A program made the position numbers and the translations under genes. 64,000 nucleotides of DNA, from contig JAAYYU010000061.1 in assembly GCA_012515235.1 (NCBI GenBank), forward strand, positions 22,370-86,369. Reading direction: 5' to 3'. Of the stretch, positions 9,892 to 19,780 are shown one piece after another. This stretch comes from Candidatus Anammoximicrobium sp. GTDB taxonomy: Bacteria; Planctomycetota; Planctomycetia; Pirellulales; Pirellulaceae. How positions within the stretch are numbered: position 1 is the stretch's first letter; the number at the start of each line of letters is the position of its first letter. The notes below the pieces were generated by a model. It ran no database searches. It was not told the DNA's origin and saw only the letters and a list, made by a program, of their open reading frames with translations.

Positions 9892-11253
9892 ATGCCACGA
9901 AGGGACCGGCGCGGCGCGAACCGCCGCGCATTTCTGAGAAAGCTGGGTGCACTGGCGGTGACGCCCTGGTTCGTCCCGGCGGCCGCGTTGGGGCGTGACG
10001 GGCACGTAGCGCCGAGCCAACGCATCACGCTGGGATTCATCGGCGTCGGGTTCATGGGCCAGCGGCACCACCTGTCACGGTTCGTCGAGTATCCGGAGGC
10101 CCAGGTACTGGCGGTCTGCGACGTGGATCGCTGGCGTCGGGAACACGCCCAGGGGACTGTCGAGACAGCCTATGCCGCTCAGCGAACCGCTGGTAGGTAT
10201 CGGGGCTGCGCCGCCTACAACGATCTCCGCGAACTGCTGGCCCGCGAGGACCTCGATGCCGTCGTAATTGCGACGGGCGAACGCTGGCATGGACCGGCCA
10301 CGGTGCTGGCGGCTGAGGCGGGCAAGGACATCTTTGTCGAGAAGCCCACGTCCTTGACCATCGACGAATCGCTGGCCATGGTCCAGGCGGTTCGCCGTTG
10401 CGGACGAGTCTGCCAGACCGGCCTCTATCAGCGCTCGGCCGAAGAATTTCGGGTTGCCTGCCGATTGGTTCGGGAGGGGGCTCTGGGAAAGATCGAGCGG
10501 ATCTACGTCATCATGTCGGGCACCAGCAGCGAGGTCGAACTCCCGGCCGAACCTGTGCCCGACGGACTGGACTGGGATCTCTGGCTCGGCCCGGCGCCGT
10601 GGCGGCCGTTCAACAAGCGGTTTCACCAGTACGGCGAGTCGAAAGGCGTGGTGCCGTGGAGCTTCTGCCGGGATTTTGGCGGTGGCGCCCTCACCAGCAA
10701 CACGGTCCACGCTTTCGACGTCGTCCAGTGGGCGCTGGGAATGGACGAGTCCGGTCCGGTCGAAATCGTGCCCGCCGAAACGGGCTTGTTCCCGGACTTG
10801 ACGTTCACGTATCCTGGCGGCGTGCTGGTCCATGTCGTGGACCAACGGCTGGACGCCAGCAGGCATGTGATCCCCAAGGGTTGGGACGAGTTGACGTCGA
10901 TCCAGAACTTTGGGGGAGTGTTCGTGGGTGAACGAGGATGGCTGCACGTCGGCCGCAGCGGTTATCTCACATCGAATCCTCCGGAACTGGTCGCCGACGG
11001 CCCCAGCCCCTACGACCGTTTCGTCGCCCTGAGAAGGCATCAGCGGAATTGGCTGGAAGCCATCCGCACGCGGCGCCGGCCGAGTTGTGATGTGGCCGTC
11101 GGCTGCCAGTCGACGATCGTCGCCCACCTGGGCTGCATCGCTCGCTGGACCGGACGCAGCCTGAAGTGGGACCCCACCGGCCAGCAGTTCCTCGGAGACG
11201 AGGAGGCCAATCGCCTGCGCCGGCGAGCGTTACGACAGCCATGGCGCGTGTAA
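9892..11253 (+). CDS. Tat-exported Gfo/Idh/MocA-family oxidoreductase
   Basis: The start is set at the ATG at 9892 because AAGGAGG lies just upstream (9881-9887). A GTG at 9874 would place that site inside the gene. The N-terminus has a twin-arginine signal (NRRAFLRKLG). A Rossmann fold follows, with 'LGFIGVGFMGQRHH', and then the family motif 'VEKPTSL'. It probably oxidises or reduces a sugar with a bound NAD(P) cofactor in the periplasm. It follows the ThuA gene closely and likely shares its transcript. Substrate unknown. Confidence 0.9.
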   Translation: MPRRDRRGANRRAFLRKLGALAVTPWFVPAAALGRDGHVAPSQRITLGFIGVGFMGQRHHLSRFVEYPEAQVLAVCDVDRWRREHAQGTVETAYAAQRTAGRYRGCAAYNDLRELLAREDLDAVVIATGERWHGPATVLAAEAGKDIFVEKPTSLTIDESLAMVQAVRRCGRVCQTGLYQRSAEEFRVACRLVREGALGKIERIYVIMSGTSSEVELPAEPVPDGLDWDLWLGPAPWRPFNKRFHQYGESKGVVPWSFCRDFGGGALTSNTVHAFDVVQWALGMDESGPVEIVPAETGLFPDLTFTYPGGVLVHVVDQRLDASRHVIPKGWDELTSIQNFGGVFVGERGWLHVGRSGYLTSNPPELVADGPSPYDRFVALRRHQRNWLEAIRTRRRPSCDVAVGCQSTIVAHLGCIARWTGRSLKWDPTGQQFLGDEEANRLRRRALRQPWRV

Positions 11254-11300
11254 AGTAGGACCGGCCGAGCATCCCTTGATCGTGGACGTGGAAACTTGCC

Positions 11301-13286
11301 ATGCACCGTCTGCAATGGTTCTTGGTTACGATTCTCGCTGCCGCCCTTTTCGTTGGGAAATCGGGCGACGTGTCGGCCCAGGAGAAGCCCAACGGCAGTT
11401 CCGCCTCGGCCGAGCGGGCACAGCTTGCTGCGGTACTCGCGTCCGACCGCTCGCGCTCGGAGAAGCTGTCTGCCTGCAAACGGCTGGATTGGATTGGAAA
11501 TGCGGATTCGGTCCCTGCCCTGGCTGCGTTGCTCTCGGACGCAGAACTCTCGCACGCCGCGAGACTCGGGCTGGAAGCGATTCCCGATCCGGCCGCCGCT
11601 GAGGCCTTGCGTGCCGGGCTGACGCAAGTCCAAGGGGACCTGCTGGTCGGAGTGATCAACTCGATTGGCGTTCGCCGCGACCGGCAGGCGGTGGCGGGGC
11701 TGGGGCGACTGCTGGGCGACAAGGATCCCGCGATCGCTGCGGCGGCCGCGGCCGCGTTGGGGAAGATTGCCGTTCCGGAGGCGGCTGCCATTCTGACCGA
11801 AGCTCTGACCGCGGCCTCACCCGCCGTGCGTCCGGCGATCGCCTGGGCCAGCTTGGCCTGTGCGCAAACCCTGGAGCGTGAGGGCGACGGTGAGCGGGCG
11901 CTGGCTCTCTACGACCGCCTCCGTCAGGCGAACTTGCCCGCACAGACCCTCACTGCCGCCACACGCGGCGCCATTCTGGCCCGGAACGAGGAAGGGATGG
12001 CGTTGCTGCTTGCGGAGCTGGGCGCCGAGGACGACGCCCGGTTTGCCGCGGCACTCGGCACGAGTCGCGAGTTTTCCGCTTCGAGCGTGACCGAGGCCCT
12101 GGTCGGCCGCCTGGCGGGGCTTGCTCCCGCGCGCCAGGCGCTGCTGATCGCCGTGCTCGGCGATCGGGGCGACGTAGCGGCTCGCCCCGCAATATTGCGA
12201 GCCGCCGCGAGTACCACGCCCGAAGTTCGCGTCGCGGCCATCCGTGCGCTGTCCACGCTGGGGAATGCGTCGCATCTAACGCTGCTCCTGGACGCTGCCG
12301 CCCAGGCCGACGCAGAAATCGCTGCGGCCGCACGGACAACGCTGGTCGAGCTGGCCGATCCGCAGGTCGATGCGGCGGTGGCCGAGAGGCTCGGCACGGC
12401 CACCGGCACGCCGCAGCGCATCCTGATGCAAGTTGCCGGCGACCGCCAGATTGCAGCTGCCGTGCCGGCGCTGCTGACGGCCACCAGCAGTCCCGATGAA
12501 CGAACACGACTTGCCGCGATCGCCGCGTTGGGAAGAACCGGCGGTCCCCAGCAACTACCGGTGCTCACCGGGCGGCTGGTTGCGCCCGCCAACGAGCAAG
12601 AACTAAGCGTGGTTCAAGAAGCGTTGCAGGCCGCCTGCCGGCGTTCGACGAACCAGGAAGCTTGTGCCGAAGCCTTGGTGCGCTGTCTTCCGCAGACACC
12701 TCGGCAGACACGGTTGTTCCTGTTCGAGTTACTCGGTTCGCTGGGCGGCTCGCGGGCCTTGGAGGCCGTGTCGGCTGCTGCATCGGATGGGGACGAGGCG
12801 ACTCAGGACATCGCCACGCGTGTGCTGGGGCAGTGGTCAAGTCCGGACGCGGCCCCAGCGTTGCTGAATCTGGCCAGGACGTCGTCGCAGTCTAAATTCC
12901 GGATTCGGGCGCTGCGAGGCGCGATTCGGATTCTTCGGCAGATGGACCTGCCGCCTGATTCCCGGCTGGCAATGTGCCGGGAGGCGATGGAACTGGGCGA
13001 TCGCGACGAGGAACGCGTCCTGGTGCTGGAAGCGTTGGGCCGCGTCCCGTCCCGGGAAGCGTTGAATCTGGTTGTTCGCTATCTTGACAAGGCCGAGCTG
13101 AAGGCGGCCGCCGGCTCCGCAGTCGTCTCCATCGGCGAGAAGATCGTGTTCGACGAACCCGCGGCGGTCGCCGAAGCGATGCAGCAAGTGGTGCAGAGGA
13201 TCGCAACCGGCGAACTGGCTCGCCGTGCCCAGGAACTCCAGGTGCGGGCCAAGACAAAACCGCCCGGACCGGCACCGGTTCGGTGA
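11301..13286 (+). CDS. Secreted HEAT-repeat protein
   Basis: A 661-residue protein with a signal peptide (residues 1-26) and at least twelve Ala/Leu-rich helical repeats of about 30 residues. Examples are 'GLGRLLGDKDPAIAAAAAAALGKI' (here cut by strand breaks into shorter units) and 'VRVAAIRALSTLGNA'. These are HEAT or PBS-lyase-type repeats, which form alpha-solenoids for protein binding. No catalytic domain was seen. It lies 47 bp after the oxidoreductase on the same strand and may be part of the same unit. Specific role unknown. Confidence 0.85.
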   Translation: MHRLQWFLVTILAAALFVGKSGDVSAQEKPNGSSASAERAQLAAVLASDRSRSEKLSACKRLDWIGNADSVPALAALLSDAELSHAARLGLEAIPDPAAAEALRAGLTQVQGDLLVGVINSIGVRRDRQAVAGLGRLLGDKDPAIAAAAAAALGKIAVPEAAAILTEALTAASPAVRPAIAWASLACAQTLEREGDGERALALYDRLRQANLPAQTLTAATRGAILARNEEGMALLLAELGAEDDARFAAALGTSREFSASSVTEALVGRLAGLAPARQALLIAVLGDRGDVAARPAILRAAASTTPEVRVAAIRALSTLGNASHLTLLLDAAAQADAEIAAAARTTLVELADPQVDAAVAERLGTATGTPQRILMQVAGDRQIAAAVPALLTATSSPDERTRLAAIAALGRTGGPQQLPVLTGRLVAPANEQELSVVQEALQAACRRSTNQEACAEALVRCLPQTPRQTRLFLFELLGSLGGSRALEAVSAAASDGDEATQDIATRVLGQWSSPDAAPALLNLARTSSQSKFRIRALRGAIRILRQMDLPPDSRLAMCREAMELGDRDEERVLVLEALGRVPSREALNLVVRYLDKAELKAAAGSAVVSIGEKIVFDEPAAVAEAMQQVVQRIATGELARRAQELQVRAKTKPPGPAPVR

Positions 13287-13602
13287 GCGAGTTGCGCAGT
13301 GCGAAGAGCCACGCGTTTCTTTGTGCCCGGCAGCGTGCAGGACCAGCCATCCGCCTGGTCCCAACGCCGAGCCGACCCGTGCGTCTGTCGTCGTTGTTTC
13401 CGAGTTCTGCCCATCATCTGCTTGCCCCCCCGGAAGCCCGCTTTTTCCTGTCAAGTTGACCGTCGCAGTGCAGCGTGAGATACTGATGCCACTGTGTTTT
13501 TGTCTCTTGCCCCGCCGCCAAAGCGTCGTCCGAACGGCGCGATCGGCGGTGGAAGCAACGGCGACGACCGATCCTCAGCCCCTGCGTGATGGAGGCACCC
13601 CC
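13287..13602. other. Intergenic 316 bp, nothing recognised
   Basis: No convincing small gene, hairpin terminator or promoter was seen. The open frame from 13225 runs through it into the sulfatase, but its translation here is not protein-like. A GGAGG site at 13591-13595 marks the sulfatase start. Confidence 0.5.
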
Positions 13603-15339
13603 ATGACGTTCCGTCCTTCCACCGCTCGACTCGCGTCCAATCGCGGTTTGCCCCGTCAATTCCTACATCAACTGACTACACTGGCACTTGCCAGCATCGC
13701 CCTTGGTTTGTCAATCGCCTCAGAAAACCACGGCTTCTGTGCCAATTCTCGGAGCGTACCGAACGTTGTCCTGATACTTGCCGACGACCAGGGTTGGGCG
13801 GACGCCAAGTTTGCCGGGCATCCCTATGTCCAGACGCCGAACCTGGACCGGCTGGCCAGCCAGGGGACCTGGTTCAAGCAGTTCTACGTCGCGGCGACCG
13901 TGTGTTCGCCCAGTCGCTGTGCCTTCCTGACGTCGCACTACCCGGCGCGGCATGCGATCCACGGGCATTTTGCCGATCACGGGCTGAACCAAGCGCGCTC
14001 CATGCCCAACTGGCTCGATCCGCAGACAGCGACCGTCACCCGGCTGCTCCGGGACGCCGGCTACGCCACGGGGCACTTCGGCAAGTGGCACCTGGGCGGA
14101 GGCGACGGCGCGCCGACTCCCGACGCCTACGGCATCGACGACGTGCGGGCCATGGTGTGCCGGGACCCGGCCTGGACCGAACCGGCCGCGACGTTCTGGG
14201 CCAAGTCCACGACGGCGTTCGTGGACGAAGCGATCCGGTTCATCAAAGCCAACAAGGACCGGCCGTTCTATGCCAACGTGTGGACGCTGTTGCCGCACGC
14301 CCCGCTGAATCCGACGCCCGAACAATTGCGGCCGTATGAATCCCTCGCTCCGCGGGCCGACGATCCGGCGTTCGGGCGCTGGATGCAGCAATACCTGGGC
14401 CAAGCGAAAGACCTGCGGAGCCAGATGCAGATCTTCTGCGCGTCGCTGACCGACCTCGACACCCAGATCGGCCGGCTGCTGCAGACGCTGGACGATCTGG
14501 ATCTGGCCGACAACACGATCGTGTTCTTTTCCAGCGACAACGGCCCCGAGGACTACCGCATCGGCAACGCCGCGAATGCCGGCGTAGGCAACGCCGGTCC
14601 GCTGCGGGCTCGCAAACGCAGCATGTACGAGGGCGGCATCCGCACGTTCGGCCTGGTGCGCTGGCCAGGTCACGTGCCGGCCGGACGCGTGGACGAGACG
14701 AGCGTGATCGGCGGCGTGGACTGGCTGCCCACGGTCTGCAAGCTGACGGGGGTGGCGGTGCCGGACAGCGTGCAACCCGACGGCGAGGACGTGAGCGACA
14801 TCTGGCTGGGCTCGTCGCGTCCGCGCCGCCGCCCGCTGCATTGGGAATGGCTGTTCCGTGTCTGGGGCGACGAGTACCAGCCGCCGATGCTGGCCGTCCG
14901 CGACGGCGACTGGAAGCTGCTCGTCCACCACGACGGCAGCGGAGCCGAACTGTACGACATCCCGAACGACTGTTCCGAGGAGCACAACGTGGCCGCCGCG
15001 CATCCGGACGTGGTGCAGGAACTCAAGGCCAAGTCGCTGGCGTGGCAGAAATCCCTGCCGCCCAGCGCAGCCCGCGACCGGGCGGCAGCCACCCAGAAGC
15101 CCGTCGACACCCCGCGCAAGCCCGCCAAAACGAAAACCGGATCGGGGAACAAGCCCGCTCTGGATCGGGCCGCCATCTTCAAGGCCAAGGATGCCAACCA
15201 CGACGGCAAAATGAGCCTCGAGGAGTATCTGCACAAGTTCCCCGACGAAGCCGAAGGCCGCCGCCGCTTCCCGACGTTTGACGCGGACGGGGACGGCGCG
15301 CTGACGGAAGACGAGTTCGTGACGATGGGCAGACGCTGA
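13603..15339 (+). CDS. Secreted sulfatase with C-terminal EF-hand pair
   Basis: The ATG at 13603 follows GGAGG with a 7 bp gap, and the resulting 578-residue protein has a hydrophobic export segment at residues 22-40. The core has '[19 protein letters not shown]' and the formylglycine motif C-S-P-S-R at residues 101-105, then '[11 protein letters not shown]'. After a Pro/Lys/Thr-rich linker the C-terminus has two calcium-binding loops of EF-hand/dockerin type, 'DANHDGKMSLEE' and 'DADGDGALTEDE'. It should cleave sulfate esters outside the cytoplasm. The calcium domain may stabilise it or tether it to a surface structure. Confidence 0.92.
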   Translation: MTFRPSTARLASNRGLPRQFLHQLTTLALASIALGLSIASENHGFCANSRSVPNVVLILADDQGWADAKFAGHPYVQTPNLDRLASQGTWFKQFYVAATVCSPSRCAFLTSHYPARHAIHGHFADHGLNQARSMPNWLDPQTATVTRLLRDAGYATGHFGKWHLGGGDGAPTPDAYGIDDVRAMVCRDPAWTEPAATFWAKSTTAFVDEAIRFIKANKDRPFYANVWTLLPHAPLNPTPEQLRPYESLAPRADDPAFGRWMQQYLGQAKDLRSQMQIFCASLTDLDTQIGRLLQTLDDLDLADNTIVFFSSDNGPEDYRIGNAANAGVGNAGPLRARKRSMYEGGIRTFGLVRWPGHVPAGRVDETSVIGGVDWLPTVCKLTGVAVPDSVQPDGEDVSDIWLGSSRPRRRPLHWEWLFRVWGDEYQPPMLAVRDGDWKLLVHHDGSGAELYDIPNDCSEEHNVAAAHPDVVQELKAKSLAWQKSLPPSAARDRAAATQKPVDTPRKPAKTKTGSGNKPALDRAAIFKAKDANHDGKMSLEEYLHKFPDEAEGRRRFPTFDADGDGALTEDEFVTMGRR

Positions 15340-15558
15340 ACGATCAGGCTGGCGCTCAACGAGATCGCCAGGACGGGGCGGGACGCCGGCTGGTCTTGAA
15401 CATGGCTTTACGCTGGCAAGCAGCGTGCTGGCCTGGCCCTGACGCTTGACCGTGAACCGGCTTTCTTCTACAGTCGTGTTGGCGGTCCGATCAAGCCATG
15501 ACTTCGTTGCGAAAGGCCGCCTCACAACACACTCGACGGAAAGCAAAGAGGAACCACG

Positions 15559-16350
15559 ATGAAGATGACGGCAAAGGGAGTGACGGCAGCGTTTCTTGTC
15601 TTGTGGACTGTGTCTGGCTGGGCAGCCGACGACACGGCTCGGGACGGCAAGTGGATTCCGTTGTTCAACGGCAAGGACCTGGACGGATGGACGCCGAAGA
15701 TCAAGGGCTTTGAACTCGGCGATAACTTCGGCAACACGTTTCGCGTGGAGAACGGCGTGCTGAAGGTCTGCTACGACAAGTACACTAACTTCGACGGCCG
15801 GTTCGGGCACTTGTTTTACAAGGACAAATTCTCGCACTACGTGCTGCGGGTCGAGTACCGGTTCGTCGGCGAACAGGCGCCCGGCGGTCCCGGCTGGGCG
15901 CTCCGCAACAGCGGCGTGATGATCCACGGCCAGTCGGCTGAAAGCATGCGCAAGGACCAGGACTTTCCGGTCTCGATCGAAGTTCAATTGCTGGGCGGCA
16001 GCGGCCAGGGGAAGCGGGCGACCGCCAATGTTTGCTCGCCGGGCACGCACTTTGTGATGGACGGCAAACTGGTCACGCGGCACTGCAACGACTCGACGTC
16101 CCAGACGTTCCACGGCGACGAGTGGGTGACGGTGGAGATCGAGGTCCACGGCAACGGCAAGATCCGGCACTTTGTGAACGGCGAAAAGGTCTTCGAGTAC
16201 GAGCAGCCCCAGTTGGACGAAAGCGACGCCAATGCCCGCCGGCTGATCGTCAACGGCGACAAGATGCTCCGCGAAGGGACGATCTCGCTGCAGTCCGAGA
16301 GCCATCCCATCGAGTTCCGCAAGGTGGAAATACTGGTGCTCCAGGAGTGA
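15559..16350 (+). CDS. DUF1080 / 3-keto-disaccharide hydrolase-domain secreted protein
   Basis: A 263-residue protein with a signal peptide (MKMTAKGVTAAFLVLW). The family opening 'WIPLFNGKDLDGW' follows, and the concanavalin-like jelly-roll segment 'LRVEYRFVGEQ' comes later. DUF1080 proteins are abundant in Planctomycetes, and some cleave 3-keto-glycosides. That would link it to the oxidoreductase and ThuA genes upstream. AGAGGAA precedes the start. The paralog group is large, so the substrate is open. Confidence 0.85.
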   Translation: MKMTAKGVTAAFLVLWTVSGWAADDTARDGKWIPLFNGKDLDGWTPKIKGFELGDNFGNTFRVENGVLKVCYDKYTNFDGRFGHLFYKDKFSHYVLRVEYRFVGEQAPGGPGWALRNSGVMIHGQSAESMRKDQDFPVSIEVQLLGGSGQGKRATANVCSPGTHFVMDGKLVTRHCNDSTSQTFHGDEWVTVEIEVHGNGKIRHFVNGEKVFEYEQPQLDESDANARRLIVNGDKMLREGTISLQSESHPIEFRKVEILVLQE

Positions 16351-16414
16351 CGTCGTCCAGGCGGGCGAAGACCGGACTCCGCCGCTGGACGCAGGCCTGC
16401 TTCCGGCGGGCGGA

Positions 16415-19105
16415 CTAAGAGGTGCGCGGCGCAGAATGCTCCGTCTGTACTTCTGAACCCTTGCTCTTCGCGCCGCGGTCCGCCGCGCTGACGCCGCGTT
16501 CCCGCTGGATCTGTCCCAGGCGGACGCGCATCAGTTCCAGGAGATCTTGGTGGTGTGACGGCAGGCCGGGGAATTCGTCGACGACGGCCTGCTGCGTTTC
16601 GATGGCCTTGCGCAGGAAGTGCTCAGCCTCGGTCCGCCGTCCGCTCTTCCAGCAGACCATGCCCCGTTTGGCCAGCAGGACTGAATGGAATCTGGCGTAT
16701 TCGGGAACGGCCGGATGACGGGCGACCAGCCACTGGGATTGGTTCAGCGCGCGCACCAGATCCTGTTCGGCGGCGACGGTCACGTCGCGTCCGTCCTCGC
16801 CGGGGAACAATCCGACCGGAATGGCTCCGTAGGTAACGGCTAACTCGTAACGGTAGTCCGCGACGTCGGGATAGGCAGCGTTCAGTTCCTCCAGAATCAT
16901 CGCGGCCCGCTGCCTGCCCAAGGCCTCCGCCTCGCGCCGCGCCGCCGGGGGGCCGACGTCCGTCAGACGTTGCGAGAGCGCCAGCAAGAACCGGTAGTCG
17001 GGTTCGTCCGGATGCGCTCGCGTCAATTCGCCGAGGATGCGGACGGCGGCTGTCCGATAGTCGTTGCTCTTGTAGTGGTGCGGCCTGGGGCCGGCAAGGC
17101 TTTCCCCAGCGTCGCCGTCGCGCCGGCCGCCCAGCGCCGGCAGTCGCTTGCTGGCCAGGAAGTACAACGTGCGAGCCAGTTCGTAACGATAGCTCTCGGT
17201 CGGCTCGTGCGACGGCGGAACCGCTTGCAGGACGGACAGGGCGTGTCGGTGAGACTCGTGCGCCTTGCCGAACTCGAATCTGGCCGAACGGACGTTGCCG
17301 ATTTCGTTGTGGATCCGGGCCAGTTCGGTCTGGACGGCCGGATGCTGGTTCGCCGACGCGCTGAACGAGGCCAGTTTGGCCGCCGCCTGGGCGTACTCCC
17401 ACGCGGCCCGGTCCAGCTGACCGAGACGCTGCCGGATGTCCCCGACTCGCCGGCTGGCGATCGCCGACTCAAGCACGACCCGGCAGTCACTGGGTGTCTT
17501 CGCCGCCAGCCGGTCGTAAAACACCAGCAGGTTTTCCAGGACCAAGGCGGTTTCGCGGGACGCGGGCACCTGCGTTCGATTCCGGTCGGGCGGGAGTTCC
17601 GCGGTGTCGAGGCCGGGGTCGGCCTGCGCGGCGATCCGCACGCGATCCGGCGAGAGTTGGGCGTAGATATCGTCCAGCGCCTCCCGCGCCAGCTGGGAGG
17701 CGGCTTCGGCGCGTGCCAGCGCCGCGGTCGTTTCCGCAAACGCAGCGCGGGTTCGAAGTGACCCGGCGGCAGCGACGGCGGCCGCGGTGACCAGCAGCGC
17801 CGCGGCCAAGGCGGACATGGCCGCCAGCGCCGGGTTGCGGCGGCACCAGCGGGCCGCCCGTTCGATGCGGGACGCGCGCCGCGCGCGGATCGGCCGGTCT
17901 TGCAGGAAGCACCGCAGGTCCGCCGCCAGGGCGTCCGCCGTCCGGTATCGCCGGGACGGCTCGTGAGCCAGGCACGTCAGAACAATGGTCTCCAGGTCGC
18001 AGGGAATCAGGCGGTCGATCTTCCGGGGCGCGACGGGCTCCGCGGACGGTTGCCGGTCGTCCGAGCGCGGATGGCGGTCGGAGCCGTCGAAGGCGGGCCG
18101 CAGGGTCAGCAATTCGTACAGCGTCAGGCCGAGCGAGTACACATCGCTGCGGGCGTCCGCCTCGCCGCGCCACTGTTCCGGCGCCATGTAGCGGACGGTG
18201 CCGGCTACCTCGCTGGTCCCGCTGGCGTCGTCCCGTTCCACGGCCCGCGCCAGTCCGAAGTCGGCCACGCAGACGCCCCCGTCTTCGTCGATCAGCAGAT
18301 TGGCCGGCTTGATGTCGCGGTGCAACACGCCCTGCGCATGGGCGTACTGGAGCGCCTCCGCAACTTGCACGCCCACGCGGGCGGCGAATCGCCAGCGGTC
18401 GCCGGACGTCGCGGCTTTCGCCCGGCCCCGGACGTCCCGGCCGCCGTCGTCCCGGCCGCCGTCGTCCCGGCCGCCGTGGTGTGTGTCAATCAACGTCCGG
18501 AGCGCCTCGCCGATTGGAAACGCGGCAGCCGGATCGCCGAACTCGCCGCTCGCCGCCGAGGAATCGCCGGACTGCCTCCAGACGCGGATTACTTCGTCCA
18601 ATCCGACGCCGCGAATCAGCGGCATCACGTAGTAGTGCAGGCCGTTTTGCTCGCCGCAGCCGAACACGGGAACGATGTTGGTGTGCCGCAGTCGCGCCGT
18701 GGTCTGTGCCTCGCGTTGGAACCGCTGCAGGTGCTTGTCCAACAGCAGCAGGTGTTTGGGCAGGATCTTCACAGCCACGCGGCGAGCCAGGCTGCGTTGC
18801 TCGGCCTCGTACACGATCCCCATGCCGCCGCGGCCGATTTCGCGGAGGATGACGAAGTCGCCCAACCGCTGGGGCGGGCTGGCAAAGCGGTGTTTGACTT
18901 CGACGGCCTGGCGCCGGGCTTGCTCGTCGATCCGCAACTGCTCCAGCATTGCCACGGCCGGAAAAAGCTCCTCGATCTGACCGGCCCAACGCGGGTACTG
19001 GGCCGCATATTCCTCGATCGACGGGCACTCGCCGCGCCGGCATCGCCGGGCGAATTCCTCGGCCAGACGTTCCAACGGTTCCCGTTCAGTCAGCGGTTCT
19101 GGCAT
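16415..19105 (-). CDS. Membrane-anchored Ser/Thr protein kinase with TPR-like tail
   Basis: An 896-residue protein. Kinase motifs are complete: P-loop GRGGMG at 91-96, Lys113 in AVK, HRDIKPAN at 262-269, DFG at 282-284 and APE at 308-310. An insert at about 180-235, before the catalytic loop, holds three GGRD-type units encoded by an exact 15-bp repeat. One transmembrane helix (about 427-449) is followed by some 440 residues of helical, TPR-like repeats, probably outside the cytoplasm as a sensor. The start overlaps the end of the ECF sigma gene by 20 bp. This suggests translational coupling and a kinase-sigma signalling pair, as seen repeatedly in Planctomycetes. Confidence 0.93.
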   Translation of the reverse strand: MPEPLTEREPLERLAEEFARRCRRGECPSIEEYAAQYPRWAGQIEELFPAVAMLEQLRIDEQARRQAVEVKHRFASPPQRLGDFVILREIGRGGMGIVYEAEQRSLARRVAVKILPKHLLLLDKHLQRFQREAQTTARLRHTNIVPVFGCGEQNGLHYYVMPLIRGVGLDEVIRVWRQSGDSSAASGEFGDPAAAFPIGEALRTLIDTHHGGRDDGGRDDGGRDVRGRAKAATSGDRWRFAARVGVQVAEALQYAHAQGVLHRDIKPANLLIDEDGGVCVADFGLARAVERDDASGTSEVAGTVRYMAPEQWRGEADARSDVYSLGLTLYELLTLRPAFDGSDRHPRSDDRQPSAEPVAPRKIDRLIPCDLETIVLTCLAHEPSRRYRTADALAADLRCFLQDRPIRARRASRIERAARWCRRNPALAAMSALAAALLVTAAAVAAAGSLRTRAAFAETTAALARAEAASQLAREALDDIYAQLSPDRVRIAAQADPGLDTAELPPDRNRTQVPASRETALVLENLLVFYDRLAAKTPSDCRVVLESAIASRRVGDIRQRLGQLDRAAWEYAQAAAKLASFSASANQHPAVQTELARIHNEIGNVRSARFEFGKAHESHRHALSVLQAVPPSHEPTESYRYELARTLYFLASKRLPALGGRRDGDAGESLAGPRPHHYKSNDYRTAAVRILGELTRAHPDEPDYRFLLALSQRLTDVGPPAARREAEALGRQRAAMILEELNAAYPDVADYRYELAVTYGAIPVGLFPGEDGRDVTVAAEQDLVRALNQSQWLVARHPAVPEYARFHSVLLAKRGMVCWKSGRRTEAEHFLRKAIETQQAVVDEFPGLPSHHQDLLELMRVRLGQIQRERGVSAADRGAKSKGSEVQTEHSAPRTS
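18433..18477. repeat. Three exact 15-bp tandem repeats inside the kinase gene
   Basis: The plus-strand unit CGTCCCGGCCGCCGT occurs three times head to tail without a mismatch. On the coding strand it encodes Gly-Gly-Arg-Asp-Asp type units in a loop between kinase subdomains. A multiple of three keeps the frame at any copy number, so the loop length could vary between strains. Confidence 0.9.
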
Positions 19106-19733
19106 GGCACGCGCTCTCCGCTTGGTTCGACATCACGCCGCGCAGCCGGTCCAACGCCCGCAGGTATCGTTTGCTGGCCGCGTACTTGTCGATGCCCAGG
19201 ATCTGGGCCACCTCGTTATTGCTCAGTTCCTCCAAATGCCGCAGCACCAAAACTTCGCGGTCGATGTCGGCCAACTGGTCCAGCGCCTGTCTCAATTGAG
19301 CGACCATCTCGCCCCGCACCGCGCACTGGCTGGGCGTCGTCAAGCTGTCGGCCAGGCAGGCGATCAGGCCGCCGGAACTGGAATCGTCCGGTCCGCCATG
19401 TTCCAAGGCCACTTCCAGGTTCACGTCGCGCTTCTGGGCGCCCACATAGCGGCGGTGGGTTTCGATCAGGACTTGCGTGGTGACCTGGCGGAGCCACACG
19501 AAGAAGGGGACCGTCGGCTGGTCCAGATAGTCCTGAATCCGCCGCACCGATTCCAGGAAGGCGTCCTGGAGAATGTCGTCCCCGTCCACTTTGCCGGCGA
19601 TCCGGCGGTCCAGCCGGAAGGCGATCATGCGCTGCAACGACTCCCGGTAGCGGCCGAAAAGTTCGGCCACGGCCACTCCCCGGCGGGCGCGCAGCTGGTT
19701 CAGTTCCTTAAGACGTTCCAACTCGACGGTCAT
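19086..19733 (-). CDS. ECF-type RNA polymerase sigma factor
   Basis: The start is taken at MTVELERLKELNQ, giving 215 residues. The upstream extension is not sigma-like. Region 2 is seen in 'DILQDAFLESVRRIQDYL' and 'FFVWLRQVTTQVLIETHRR'. Region 4 is seen in 'VLVLRHLEELSNNEVAQILG' with the recognition helix after it. A long linker separates them, typical of planctomycete ECF groups linked to kinases. Its 3' end overlaps the kinase gene, so the kinase is the likely regulator. No anti-sigma factor is present. The target promoters are unknown. Confidence 0.9.
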   Translation of the reverse strand: MTVELERLKELNQLRARRGVAVAELFGRYRESLQRMIAFRLDRRIAGKVDGDDILQDAFLESVRRIQDYLDQPTVPFFVWLRQVTTQVLIETHRRYVGAQKRDVNLEVALEHGGPDDSSSGGLIACLADSLTTPSQCAVRGEMVAQLRQALDQLADIDREVLVLRHLEELSNNEVAQILGIDKYAASKRYLRALDRLRGVMSNQAESACHARTAD

Positions 19734-19780
19734 CTCGGTACTCGGCAGGCTCGGTGGCGCGGGGCCGCTTTCGGGAGGGG

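Noticed and set aside
13720..16305. An 861-codon minus-strand open frame
   Set aside because: It is antisense to the sulfatase and DUF1080 genes and has no recognisable domain.
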